42,256 bases of DNA from an uncultured Bacteroidia bacterium (GTDB taxonomy: Bacteria; Bacteroidota; Bacteroidia; J057; CALLMJ01). The DNA is taken from positions 1 to 42,256 of the forward strand of contig CALLNY010000030.1 in assembly GCA_938005475.1 (NCBI GenBank). Direction: 5' to 3'. Below are positions 34,901 to 42,256 of this stretch, in pieces; the stretch's first letter is position 1; the number at the start of each line of letters is the position of its first letter. A program made the position numbers and the translations under genes. The notes beneath the pieces were generated by a model. It was not told the origin of the DNA. It did not search any database and was given only the letters and a program-made list of their open reading frames with translations.

Positions 34901-35308
34901 GAACAATTTATAATTTTTTCTACGTTCATTATCTACGTAAAAATCTAAAAATAAAGAATCAATTTTTAAATCCAGAACATGAATACTATCTTTCCTGAAA
35001 AAAATATCAATGATAGGGAGTATCGCAGAAACGGAATTGGCATAAGCAACTTGTGTAACGGAATCTGTGGGAGTACCTTGTAATTTTAGGTCATTCACTT
35101 GAATTTTTAATTTGTTCCAATTTTTCCATTCAATGATTTGGACTTTGCGAATAGATACAGGAGTTTGAAAGAGTTGGGTTAAACGTTCTTGGGTAATATC
35201 TTTTAGATAAAAAAACACAAGTTTCCAAACTAAAAAAAATAGCAATATAAAAAAAACGAGAAAAGAAAAAAGAACTATGAAAAACCGCTTGGAAAATAAA
35301 CGTTTCAT
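31910..35308 (-). CDS. AsmA-like (AsmA/TamB superfamily) membrane-anchored protein
   Basis: A 1132-residue protein with one N-terminal membrane anchor (about 8-33) and a very long extracytoplasmic part made of repeating amphipathic beta strands, typical of the AsmA/TamB/DUF748 group that bridges inner and outer membranes and moves phospholipids. Characteristic pieces include LKIQVNDLKLQG near the N-terminus, repeated segments such as ALNVSGKIIGKWKPEFRVN and SLNANIDIEGRIRDIAAFD, and a C-terminal AsmA-like region with GYISFTLENGTLRNFIPFQKLKGIVRKKYLEAPNFTLTAQN and IAHINISGTHSFEQDIDYRIQILRVKRRF. Its start overlaps the end of the glycosyltransferase gene by the four bases ATGA, so translation is coupled. 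Role in envelope lipid transport is inferred from the family. Confidence 0.88.
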   Translation of the reverse strand: MKRLFSKRFFIVLFSFLVFFILLFFLVWKLVFFYLKDITQERLTQLFQTPVSIRKVQIIEWKNWNKLKIQVNDLKLQGTPTDSVTQVAYANSVSAILPIIDIFFRKDSIHVLDLKIDSLFLDFYVDNERRKNYKLFKPYNPNRLQGPVWVQFHDAYIRACKFHYYFKLPDRDYLFELKDIYPLLTIRKKDLDLQLDAEGYIPYLREKQTSFMQNASLKVHYQATITKQKQDNRFKKCKLVVGGVPIELGGRFYLGWERDYDVRVQVLNANTDSLLMLFPRFIQEKVKVYDIDGALNVSGKIIGKWKPEFRVNFWADSVNITNTITQVGLHRLFLKGKFFNGGEKGKPFAELKVDTLSGSIYNNPFLAYFTIKDFNQFFLKGHFEMSQNLRVVGKWMGFEDTKNAKGSLNANIDIEGRIRDIAAFDMEKVHLKGYLDAKNIHLPPSWTPFEVQNTYFQLLFNNHEIILKNAKSSINQQPVAIEGWLSTKAFDLRPQFIANATITFDTLTPEKFIQKSIQKNATTFPNLPANFWIDLDIKANHILYKKIFLQEAYAKAYLKPHVLDIPRILIKGQQDSLLIRAFFKQIHPDTIKFQLHQEINTLSVLDILKELGFTLEIDLDIPLTNKTQITGQLYKKSPKVLDGNFDIKLWIEKLHYPKPDLTVNNFQASLNITLQNIIKPKESSWLVHHIQGQLNQQPFVGSIGLIPSDKGFWFYPSLEMELCLEAVQPFLKPENISDYGGNFEFSYFGKGLLKNFLNPDSAVYQSSNGEVWVHSLSFLVENKNLPFDSISGKIYYNDYGVWGRPICGKIANSDFCLEGNTQNILAYLFLKNTRLDGKIALQSDSLFIKELTAQNFIKTNEDKIKDFDIKLPQNVNLDIEAQIMNAIFEKLKFEYVLLNACLENRMAFIDDFDAYFDKGFWKTYLIWDGRDTNNQYVAANLFLKNLNVKNFLYDFNNFKQSFIEYQNIEGNLSLEGFLEMYFSNDLVTDFNTLKGYISFTLENGTLRNFIPFQKLKGIVRKKYLEAPNFTLTAQNIIIQNRMLYIPQLEIRSDIAHINISGTHSFEQDIDYRIQILRVKRRFKEDKAQAIRYDKTILLFRFQGSRGKYKLSYDFQAFWNKMLKKNKFHFNNK

Positions 35309-37263
35309 AAAACAATAGATCCCAGTTTCCTGAAACCTTGTAAAAGGATTTGAAAATCTAAACCTAACGAGTAATATCGTGCATATTGTTTATCTAAAAT
35401 GACAGGATTTTTCTGATGATAATGATAAATAATACGAATATCCAGGATACCATTTTTAAGTGGAGGCAAATCAGGGTTTGAACCATCTATGTACCCTACT
35501 AAATGATATTTTCCTTTTAGAATAAACCATAAATTTTTTAATGCCAATAGAGGTTTTTCATATAACCAGAAAGTAAGTGGAAAAGTAGTAAACAAAAATA
35601 AACTCACCAGAATATCAAAGATTTGTTTTTTAATACGAGTTTCAGGTAAAGCTAATGAAGAAAAAATCACATAATTTTGGGGATTCGCTTCATATACTTG
35701 GTGGTGCCCCATAATAAAATTTGCATTTTTAGGAATGATTCTAAAAAAATTTACTTGATTTTGTAATTTAGTCATCCAAGTAATGATATCTCTGGTAGAA
35801 ATTGAATGATTACAGAAAATAATTTCTTCGATTTTATGTACTTTCAGCACATCTTCTAGTTGAAGGATGTTTCCGAGGCATCTTTCATCTTCTTCCAAAA
35901 TTTCCGTAGTGGATATATAACCTGCTAAATCACAATCATAAGGGAGTTCTTCTAAAATCAATAGGGAAACTCTTTCGTATTCTTGCGGGTCTGCAATAAT
36001 AAGAGTTCTACGATTAAAATACTTATCAAAAAATATATTCCCTTGAAGGAGGTAATTATGCATAGCACGGTTGAATAAGGCAATCAAGGGGGTAGTAAGA
36101 GAAGCAATTCCTACAATAGCACGTGAAAAATTGATATCAGGAAAGATGTAAGATATAGTAGCAATAGTGACGAATCCTAAAAAAGCACCGATTATGATAG
36201 GTCTGAATCGGTACGGTCGTTTGTAGGCACCTAATAATACATAGAAGAAAACGAAAGCAAAAGCATAGATAGGAGCGGCTAGATGGTCAAAAATTTCAGG
36301 ATAAGCCCCCCCCTGTATATATTTGTAATTTTTTTCCCATATATCCTTAATAAATAGCACGTTAGCCAAAATTATGCCCCACTCTATTGAAGGAAATCCA
36401 ATCATATTCCAGATTCTTCGTAAAATAGCTAATCCTGCCCGAAAATATACTGCAATCTGAATTAAAAACATGTATAAAGATAAGTTGCTTTTACTAAAAT
36501 GCTTTTGAGCAAATATGAGCATTGCCTTATAAAAAACTATTACATAGTTCAAGCTCCCTTTTTTGGTAGACTCTCCTTTATAATGAATAATCTGACTTTC
36601 AGAGAAATAGTAATTTTTATAGCCTGCTTTTTGAATTCTGTAAGATAAATCAATGTCCTCTCCGTACATGAAATAGTCTTCATCTAATAAACCAATTTCA
36701 TCGAGTACTTTCTTTCGTATTAGCATAAAAGCGCCTGATAGCACATCTACCTCATGATTTTGATTTTTATCTAAATAAGTGAGATGATATTTACCAAATT
36801 TTTTGTTTTGAGGAAAAAGTTTAGAAAGCCCAAAGATCTTATAAAAAGCGACCCATGGAGTAGGTAATGCTCTTTTTGACTCCGGTAAGAACTGACCACT
36901 ACCATCAATCATCTTAATTCCTATAGCACCTGCATCAGGGTGTTTTTCCATGAAATCTATACATTTTACAAAGGTATCTTCCTGCACGATGGTATCAGGA
37001 TTCAGTAAAAGCACATATTTGCCTTGTGTTTGTTTTATTGCTTGATTATTGGCTTTAGAAAATCCTACATTTCTTTTATTTTTAATCAATTTTACTTCGG
37101 GAAACTTCCTTTTTAGCATTTCCACAGAACCATCTACCGAAGCATTATCCACCACAAAAATTTCAACGTCAATATTTTGTGAAGCTTTTTGTACTGAAAT
37201 TAAACATTGCTCCAAAAAATGCTTAACATTATAATTAACAATAACAACAGATAAAATTTTCAC
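35305..37263 (-). CDS. GT2 glycosyltransferase fused to a membrane and sugar-phosphotransferase-like half
   Basis: A 652-residue protein with two halves. Residues 1-235 are a GT2 glycosyltransferase of the rhamnosyltransferase-like kind: SVVIVNYNVKHFLEQC, VVDNASVDGS, RNVGFSKANNQA, LLLNPDTIV and DEDYFMYGEDIDLSYRIQKAGYK. Residues about 262-400 hold four or five membrane segments. Residues about 418-515 start RRTLIIADPQEYERV and look like the nucleotide-binding (CoA-binding-like) middle domain of WcaJ/WbaP polyprenyl-phosphate sugar-phosphotransferases. Residues 543-652 (KKQIFDILVSLFLFTTFPLTF ... ARYYSLGLDFQILLQGFRKLG) recall the start and end of the bacterial sugar-transferase domain, but the usual catalytic Asp-Glu stretch between them is not visible. 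Flanked by recR and the asmA-like gene with four-base overlaps on both sides. Function probably in surface-glycan assembly; the second half may be inactive. Confidence 0.8.
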   Translation of the reverse strand: MKILSVVIVNYNVKHFLEQCLISVQKASQNIDVEIFVVDNASVDGSVEMLKRKFPEVKLIKNKRNVGFSKANNQAIKQTQGKYVLLLNPDTIVQEDTFVKCIDFMEKHPDAGAIGIKMIDGSGQFLPESKRALPTPWVAFYKIFGLSKLFPQNKKFGKYHLTYLDKNQNHEVDVLSGAFMLIRKKVLDEIGLLDEDYFMYGEDIDLSYRIQKAGYKNYYFSESQIIHYKGESTKKGSLNYVIVFYKAMLIFAQKHFSKSNLSLYMFLIQIAVYFRAGLAILRRIWNMIGFPSIEWGIILANVLFIKDIWEKNYKYIQGGAYPEIFDHLAAPIYAFAFVFFYVLLGAYKRPYRFRPIIIGAFLGFVTIATISYIFPDINFSRAIVGIASLTTPLIALFNRAMHNYLLQGNIFFDKYFNRRTLIIADPQEYERVSLLILEELPYDCDLAGYISTTEILEEDERCLGNILQLEDVLKVHKIEEIIFCNHSISTRDIITWMTKLQNQVNFFRIIPKNANFIMGHHQVYEANPQNYVIFSSLALPETRIKKQIFDILVSLFLFTTFPLTFWLYEKPLLALKNLWFILKGKYHLVGYIDGSNPDLPPLKNGILDIRIIYHYHQKNPVILDKQYARYYSLGLDFQILLQGFRKLGSIVL

Positions 37264-37889
37264 GTTTTTGAAGGACTAATGACAGAATATTGAGAACGAT
37301 AAATTAAGGACCTGCTGAGCGTTAATTCATCGGTATACTCTAATGAAGCTCCCGACGGAATACCTTTTGCAATATGACTTATTAAAATATTAGGGTTCAC
37401 GGACAAAATTTCTTTTGATAAATAAAAAGCAGTAGTATCCCCTTCTTGTGTTGTACTCAAAGCTAAAATAACTTCTTGAACATTTTCGTTTAGTATCCTT
37501 TCTAAAAGTTTATTAATACTTAATTGATTAGGACCTACCCCTTCTAACGGACTAATTCGCCCCCCAAGCACATGATATCTACCTTTGAAAGTGTTTGTTT
37601 TTTCTATAGCTAATAGGTCTCCAATCTCCTCTACTACACAAATTATACCATTATCTCTGCTATTATCAGAACAAATATTACAGATTTCTCGGTCTGATAA
37701 ATTATTACAATTTTTACAACGAAAAGTATTCTTATGTAGAGCAAGTAGAGCATTTGCCAGGCTATCCACTTCGTGAGAAGCTCTCTGAATCAAGTAAAGC
37801 GTAAGACGCAAAGCCGTTTTTTTTCCTATACCCGGCAGTTTGCTAAAAGATTCTACAACATTTTTTATGCTTTCAGTTGGATATTCCAT
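37260..37889 (-). CDS. recR: Recombination protein RecR
   Basis: RecFOR-pathway protein that helps load RecA on single-stranded gaps. With the start at 37889 the protein is 209 residues, near the usual 200; the frame runs 18 codons further upstream, but MEYPTESIKNVVESFSKLPG aligns with known starts. The helix-hairpin-helix motif LPGIGKKTALRL is at 18-29, the zinc finger has C58, C61, C70 and C73 in FRCKNCNNLSDREICNICSD, and the Toprim domain follows (IICVVEEIGDLLAIEKTNTFKGRYHVLGGRISPLEGVGP). It is first in the operon with the glycosyltransferase fusion, whose start overlaps its end by four bases. No good -7 box could be assigned. Confidence 0.96.
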   Translation of the reverse strand: MEYPTESIKNVVESFSKLPGIGKKTALRLTLYLIQRASHEVDSLANALLALHKNTFRCKNCNNLSDREICNICSDNSRDNGIICVVEEIGDLLAIEKTNTFKGRYHVLGGRISPLEGVGPNQLSINKLLERILNENVQEVILALSTTQEGDTTAFYLSKEILSVNPNILISHIAKGIPSGASLEYTDELTLSRSLIYRSQYSVISPSKT

Positions 37890-38135
37890 AAAATTACTAC
37901 GCAATTTACAATTTTTAGCGAAATAAGTACAAGATTTATTCAAAAAAAATAAAATGATTATAAAAAAGAATTTTATAAAATACTGATTATTAAAAAATTT
38001 GATGAAATTTTAAATTGGGATAATGCAAACAATAGCTTCTAAAATTCACATATCTTATCCACATTTTCTATGCCCTTATATCAACCAATAATTTAATGTT
38101 CAAAAAAAGAAAGTGCGCTACTACAACTTTACTTA

Positions 38136-38143
38136 TACCTTTG
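38136..38143 (+). promoter_or_regulatory. -7 promoter box of the 909-residue repeat protein gene
   Basis: TACCTTTG, the commonest form of the Bacteroidota -7 box, 12 bases before ATG 38156. Confidence 0.55.
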
Positions 38144-38155
38144 CAGTAATAGAAA

Positions 38156-40885
38156 ATGAAACTACAAACATACTACATTTTAAGTTTCATATTAGTGTTA
38201 ATATTTTGTGAGATTAATGCATTAAAAGCTCAAAAAGAAGAAGAACCAAAGGTTTTAATACATAGCATGACCAGTTTAAAATCTATCAATGAACAAGTTC
38301 AGATTTGTGAAGATAAAAGAGGAGGATTTTATGCAGTATGGAAAAGCTCAAGGGGAGAAGAATCACGTTTTAATTTATATGGGCAACGTGTAGATGCAAA
38401 AGGTAAATTATTATGGGCAACCGATGGTCTTTTATTAACAAAAAGTAAATCTTCGCAAAATCACCCACAAATTCTTACAGATAACGATGGGAATTTAATA
38501 GTAGTTTGGGAGGAAGGCGAATCCCCTAACATTGATATTTACGCACAAAAGTTTGATTCCGCAGGGAAAAATCTATGGAGAAATCCCATTAATCTTACTC
38601 CTAAAAATGGAAATCAAATAAAACCTCAACTTATACAAAATCATAAAAATCAATTTTTTGTATTTTGGGAGGAAGAACAAAAAGGATTTTCAGGAAAAGA
38701 TATTTATGCACAATCGTTCAATGAATTTGGGCGTTTGCTTTGGGATTTAGAGGGTATTCCTATCATCAAAGAACAAAATATACAACAAAATTTTAAGGTA
38801 ATCCTTGACCCTGGCTACGATATGATTGTTTTATGGGAAGACTTTCGTTCTGGGAAGGTATGGGAATTATATGCCCAAAAAATCCATACTGACGGCACTA
38901 AACTTTGGGATAGTTCAGGCATAAATATCCTAAATAACCTTTGGTTTAATCAAAAAAATTTTGCGGTTATTGGAGATGGTTATGGTGGTTTCATTTGCGC
39001 TTTTGAAGCATCAGGGCCTACCACAGCCCAAATAGATATCCATATCGTTCGGGTAAATACCATCGGAATTAAGATATTTGAAAAAGTTATCGCAAATATT
39101 TACGAAAGCCAAGTCAATCCTTTTCTTATCAAAAAAGGGGGGACAGCCTATTTATTTTGGGAGGACTATCGCTTCGGAAATACCGATTTGTACACTCAAA
39201 AAATCAATTTATACTCCGGCTCGGAAGAATGGGATACCCTAGACATCCCCATCTGTACCCAACCTGCACACCAAACCCAGTTAAATGCCCTTTTGGTTGA
39301 CTCCTACGAAAACCTTCTTACCTTCTGGTTAGATGAACGCTACTCTAAAAGTATTTATGTACAATCCCTTAACAAAGACGCCCAGTTTTTATTCCAATCC
39401 AATGGAATACTACTCACCGATACGCAAAATCCAGTAAGAGAGTATCAGGTACTACTCAATCCTGATAATTCCGCTTGGATTGTCTATATCAACGAATCCG
39501 CAGAAGGAGTTTTGCCCAAATTTCAAAGAATCAAATACGATGGTACATTACTCTTTGATATTCAAGGTAAACCTTTACATGCCTATCAAAGTAGTATCAC
39601 GGCTAAGTTAGACGAACTCAAAATGGCAAAGGGCTTGAATAATGATATTTATTTTGCATGGAAAGACTATCGCAACGGAGACCTAAACCCCGATATTTAT
39701 ATGATGCGTACCGATATCAATGGTAATCCTTTATGGCAAGAGGGAGGTATTCCTATTTGCTCAGAAGAAGGCGAACAAAGTAGACCCTTGATTATCCCTA
39801 CCCATTACGGTGCCATCATTGCCTGGGTGGATAGACGCTCTAAAAATGACGAAAACCTCTATATTCAAGCAATTGATACGAATGGTTATATCTTGCACCA
39901 AGCGAATGGTATCCCTTTATGTGCCGCTCCACGTTCCCAAAATGATCTCAAAATCGTGAAAGCCGATCAATATTACCTATGCCAATGGACGGACGCCCGT
40001 AACCTATTAACCACCGGTTTTGATATTTATTACCAACTTTTAGATAGCCTCGGATTACCTCTCCTTAACAAAAATGGCGTACCTTTCCAAAACACCAATG
40101 CTTACGAAAATACCCCTCAACTGCTTCAATGGCAAAATAGTATTTACTCCATATGGATGGACGACCGCAGTATGTACTACAACATTTATTGCCAACGCCT
40201 TACTAATAAAGGACTTCCATTATGGAAAACCGGGGGAATCCCCATACAAAAAGGTCCTTACCACCAAAGACATCATCTCCTTGAAATCCTCCAAGACGAA
40301 AGCGCTGTCATTATTTGGTCTGACGAACGACTAGGTAGTTCTTACGAAAAATTGTTTATGCAAAAAATCTCTCCACAAGGGCAATTCATGTGGAAACTCG
40401 GTGGATTAGAAGTCTGTACAGCTATCTCACGCCAAATCTCCCCCAAAATACTAACAGACCCCTACGATGGCTTTATCGTAACCTGGTTAGATAGCCGAAA
40501 TACCCTTACCTCCAATTATAACTTGTATTCAATTCGTATTTCTTCTAATGCAGGAAGCCCCCTGTGGAACGTTAAAGGTGTAAAAATTGGTGAAGATTTA
40601 TTGGAAGATTACCTCTATGAAATGGGAATTGTAGGTGAGACCGTTTTTTATGTATGGCATCAAAGAGCCAGCTCAGGATATGAACAAGTTTATTGGCAAG
40701 CCGTAGATTTATTTTCTGGTAAGTCCAAAAAACCTGTGCCCCAAGCTATTGGTTCTACTAAAAGGCATCAAACCCATCCTAACTTTTTAGTCTCCGACAG
40801 CAACCAAGTATTAGTTGCATGGCTCGAAAAAAATATTTATATCATTGAAGATAAAATCATGGTTAAACCTCTTCTAATTCCTTAA
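38156..40885 (+). CDS. Secreted repeat protein of unknown function, probable beta-propeller
   Basis: A 909-residue protein with a signal peptide (about 1-25, ending ALKAQ). The mature protein is built of roughly a dozen repeats of about 55-65 residues with the pattern (I/L)YAQ.(I/F)(D/N)..G..LW...G(I/L)P(I/L) followed by a variable stretch and then P.(I/L)..D..G..(I/V)VW.(D/E).R. Examples are DIYAQKFDSAGKNLW, DIYAQSFNEFGRLLWDLEGIPI, YIQAIDTNGYILHQANGIPLC and YCQRLTNKGLPLWKTGGIPI. The W-D/E-x-R and LW motifs resemble a multi-bladed beta-propeller, perhaps with two propellers. No enzyme motif or C-terminal sorting domain is seen. Its stop codon interlocks with that of the convergent phospholipase-like gene. 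Confidence 0.82.
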   Translation: MKLQTYYILSFILVLIFCEINALKAQKEEEPKVLIHSMTSLKSINEQVQICEDKRGGFYAVWKSSRGEESRFNLYGQRVDAKGKLLWATDGLLLTKSKSSQNHPQILTDNDGNLIVVWEEGESPNIDIYAQKFDSAGKNLWRNPINLTPKNGNQIKPQLIQNHKNQFFVFWEEEQKGFSGKDIYAQSFNEFGRLLWDLEGIPIIKEQNIQQNFKVILDPGYDMIVLWEDFRSGKVWELYAQKIHTDGTKLWDSSGINILNNLWFNQKNFAVIGDGYGGFICAFEASGPTTAQIDIHIVRVNTIGIKIFEKVIANIYESQVNPFLIKKGGTAYLFWEDYRFGNTDLYTQKINLYSGSEEWDTLDIPICTQPAHQTQLNALLVDSYENLLTFWLDERYSKSIYVQSLNKDAQFLFQSNGILLTDTQNPVREYQVLLNPDNSAWIVYINESAEGVLPKFQRIKYDGTLLFDIQGKPLHAYQSSITAKLDELKMAKGLNNDIYFAWKDYRNGDLNPDIYMMRTDINGNPLWQEGGIPICSEEGEQSRPLIIPTHYGAIIAWVDRRSKNDENLYIQAIDTNGYILHQANGIPLCAAPRSQNDLKIVKADQYYLCQWTDARNLLTTGFDIYYQLLDSLGLPLLNKNGVPFQNTNAYENTPQLLQWQNSIYSIWMDDRSMYYNIYCQRLTNKGLPLWKTGGIPIQKGPYHQRHHLLEILQDESAVIIWSDERLGSSYEKLFMQKISPQGQFMWKLGGLEVCTAISRQISPKILTDPYDGFIVTWLDSRNTLTSNYNLYSIRISSNAGSPLWNVKGVKIGEDLLEDYLYEMGIVGETVFYVWHQRASSGYEQVYWQAVDLFSGKSKKPVPQAIGSTKRHQTHPNFLVSDSNQVLVAWLEKNIYIIEDKIMVKPLLIP

Positions 40886-42036
40886 TGCTGTTGCTTTTTG
40901 TAATTTCTATTAGCTTGATAAACACAATGTTGTTTTTCTTGAAAAGACTGCGTAAATAACAAACTTTCAATAAGAACGTAAGGTTTTTCCCAAAAATGAG
41001 CTTTTTGAATACGATCTAAATAGAACGCATAATTAGGCGCTTCTCCATGACAACAGCCCCAGAATTGCTCTAAAATTGGGATTAAATGTGCCTCACGGTC
41101 AATGAAATTTTTTAAAATCTTATCAAAGCGTTCTTCATTAATCTCAATTTTTTGTGAAGCGAATTCATCTAAATTGGGTTGCCCTGCATCAACCCATGCA
41201 CTATACCAAAAAGACGAAACTCTCCATATGGATAAACAAAGCCTACGTTCCACTTGCCCTGCTAATTTTTCATGATACGCCTTAGCAAACGATTGTGAAT
41301 ACGTTCTAACAAGTACATTATTCCGATTTTCATAACCATATTTTACATCTTCAGGGAACTGTTTGGTGAGTTCCCTTTCAAAACCTAATACCGAATCTAA
41401 TGCACTGTGACTCTCAATCACTACTTTCCATATTTCCTCTAATGGATTTTTAATGTAATAAGCTTGACCAATAAAATAATCATAATTTTCACCAAAGAGT
41501 TCTGGCAATCGTGATTCCCAAAAACCATGTATTCCTCTTTGTCCTGTCAACTGACCATTATAATTTTCTGATGTATGTAATGGAACATGAGCATCAGCAA
41601 TATAGTGCCCTATTTCAGCAGAAATTTTTAAAATATTTTCTAAATCCTTGTTCTTAAATGCTTTTACTAAACGGTAATACTCTCTTTGAACATGCCAAGG
41701 AACAATGCCGTAAGCCATTAAAGTATCTTCCGAATATTTCTTGACAGCATCTTCCCATTTTCTAGGAAAATCTTTAAACGGCAAGCTACCGTAATGGTCT
41801 AAATCAATGTAATGCCGTGGCGCCTCAAAATCTACTGCATAGCGTCTCTCATCAGGTTTTACCGCATGACGTGTTAAAAATTCTATATTCACTTTATAAA
41901 ATGCAAACATTCCCTCAGGTAAACAAAATACTGCCATTCGGTTAATTCGGGGATGTGCCCAAAAACCCCAAGAAAAAACCCTCTGAATAGACGTACTAAA
42001 AAATACTATTAAGCTAAATGCAATTTTCTTAACCAT
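40882..42036 (-). CDS. Zinc-dependent phospholipase C / S1-P1 nuclease-like secreted protein
   Basis: A 384-residue secreted protein with a signal peptide (about 1-22, ending VFS). The mature N-terminus WGFWAH places W23 and H28 where the zinc-binding N-terminal tryptophan and first histidine lie in phospholipase C and S1/P1 nucleases. Further ligands fit: H75 and nearby D78/D80 in PRHYIDLDHYG, H144 and D148 in EIGHYIADAHVPLH (with H154), and the closing H170-x3-E174 in GIHGFWESRLPE. These give the three-zinc site of the fold. Whether it cuts phospholipid or nucleic acid cannot be told. A -7 box TAGATTTG lies on the minus strand at 42054-42047, ten bases before the ATG. The end overlaps the convergent repeat-protein gene by four bases. 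Confidence 0.85.
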   Translation of the reverse strand: MVKKIAFSLIVFFSTSIQRVFSWGFWAHPRINRMAVFCLPEGMFAFYKVNIEFLTRHAVKPDERRYAVDFEAPRHYIDLDHYGSLPFKDFPRKWEDAVKKYSEDTLMAYGIVPWHVQREYYRLVKAFKNKDLENILKISAEIGHYIADAHVPLHTSENYNGQLTGQRGIHGFWESRLPELFGENYDYFIGQAYYIKNPLEEIWKVVIESHSALDSVLGFERELTKQFPEDVKYGYENRNNVLVRTYSQSFAKAYHEKLAGQVERRLCLSIWRVSSFWYSAWVDAGQPNLDEFASQKIEINEERFDKILKNFIDREAHLIPILEQFWGCCHGEAPNYAFYLDRIQKAHFWEKPYVLIESLLFTQSFQEKQHCVYQANRNYKKQQH

Positions 42037-42046
42037 AACTTCTTTA

Positions 42047-42054
42047 CAAATCTA
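42047..42054 (-). promoter_or_regulatory. -7 promoter box of the phospholipase C-like gene
   Basis: TAGATTTG on the minus strand, ten bases before ATG 42036. No clear -33 box. Confidence 0.4.
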
Positions 42055-42115
42055 AATAAAATCTTTTTTACATTTAATCTTAAATAATTAACCATCAAAA
42101 ATATAACTTAAAATT

Positions 42116-42256
42116 TCAAAAAACAGTCGGCTCAAATTTTTCATCATTTAACAGTTTCGCACTTTCCCCAGTAGCTTTAATCACAAATAATCCTTTCCTT
42201 TGAGCATATTTATCCGCATGAGCATTCGCACGCAAAAATGCTACTGCCCCATATAC
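42116..42256 (-). CDS. C-terminal fragment of a protein, probably the same coiled-coil/PD-(D/E)XK-like family as at the left edge
   Basis: On the minus strand the frame is open from base 42256 to a TGA at 42118-42116, giving 46 residues: VYGAVAFLRANAHADKYAQR, then KGLFVIKATGESAKLLNDEK, then FEPTVF. The pattern YGAVAFLxA...Y..RKGLFVIKATG.SA.(L/I)xND..F.P resembles the conserved C-terminal end of the coiled-coil proteins with a PD-(D/E)XK-like domain (as I recall them), so this is probably a second or the same gene whose N-terminus lies outside the window. The fragment is short but the amino-acid pattern and stop position fit. Confidence 0.6.
   Translation of the reverse strand, partial: VYGAVAFLRANAHADKYAQRKGLFVIKATGESAKLLNDEKFEPTVF

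Noticed and set aside
38055-38063. DnaA box TTATCCACA upstream of the repeat-protein gene as a sign of an origin
   Set aside because: It is a single copy, with no cluster, AT-rich unwinding element or origin-linked gene nearby. One 9-mer is not unexpected by chance in 42 kb.
1-42256. The window as a complete circular plasmid or phage
   Set aside because: Core chromosomal genes (pheT, recR, secG, rpiB, etfAB) and no replication or partition gene are present. The in-register joining of the two edge fragments would delete the middle of the protein.

Overview
The window reads as a chromosomal segment of a Bacteroidota bacterium, most likely Cytophagales-like; that order-level placement is an inference. 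It is AT-rich (roughly a third G+C by eye). At least a dozen genes are preceded by the phylum's characteristic TAnnTTTG -7 promoter box, several with a TTTG or TTG -33 box. The gene content fits too: a SusC/TonB-type receptor with a carboxypeptidase-like N-terminal domain, a Bacteroidota-style subtilase, an AsmA-like giant protein, DUF1015 next to Maf, and many signal-peptide proteins of unknown role. No rRNA, tRNA, CRISPR array, insertion sequence or phage gene was recognised.

Layout. Positions 1-393 (minus strand) hold the N-terminal part of a heptad-repeat coiled-coil protein cut by the left edge, and 42116-42256 (minus strand) hold what looks like the C-terminal end of a protein of the same family cut by the right edge. 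From 0.8 to 2.5 kb a TPR protein and a MoxR AAA+ ATPase form an operon. FAH-family hydrolase, SppA protease, SecG plus thiolase, and EtfB-EtfA follow to 9.3 kb. From 9.4 to 16.7 kb there is a mixed block: a small membrane protein, a secreted protein of unknown role, a cyclase-family hydrolase, a secreted M43-like metalloprotease, a secreted alpha/beta hydrolase, a small secreted protein and an AidB-like acyl-CoA dehydrogenase. A plus-strand run from 16.8 to 31.2 kb encodes a TonB-dependent receptor, a small unknown protein coupled to a glycosyltransferase, a VWA-like membrane protein, DUF1015, Maf, an acyl-CoA carboxylase beta subunit, PheT, RpiB and a subtilase, and ends at a strong hairpin terminator. 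A minus-strand operon, recR, glycosyltransferase fusion, AsmA-like protein, is coupled through two ATGA overlaps and followed by a decayed secreted-protein gene. The right end has a 909-residue repeat protein and a zinc phospholipase C/S1-P1 nuclease-like enzyme, tail to tail.

Functionally, ETF, acyl-CoA dehydrogenase, thiolase, a methylcrotonyl/propionyl-type carboxylase subunit and an FAH-family protein fit aerobic oxidation of fatty acids, branched-chain amino acids and possibly tyrosine. PheT, RecR, SecG, RpiB and Maf are housekeeping. The secreted proteases, hydrolases and the TonB receptor suggest use of external peptides and polymers.

No convincing new multi-gene system was seen. The observations most worth a second look are the glycosyltransferase fused to a degenerate sugar-phosphotransferase-like half, the coiled-coil family at both window edges with its 21-bp minisatellite, a dispersed intergenic repeat built from CACAGA-type words, promoters placed only 4-7 bases from start codons, and the decayed gene at 31.2-31.9 kb.
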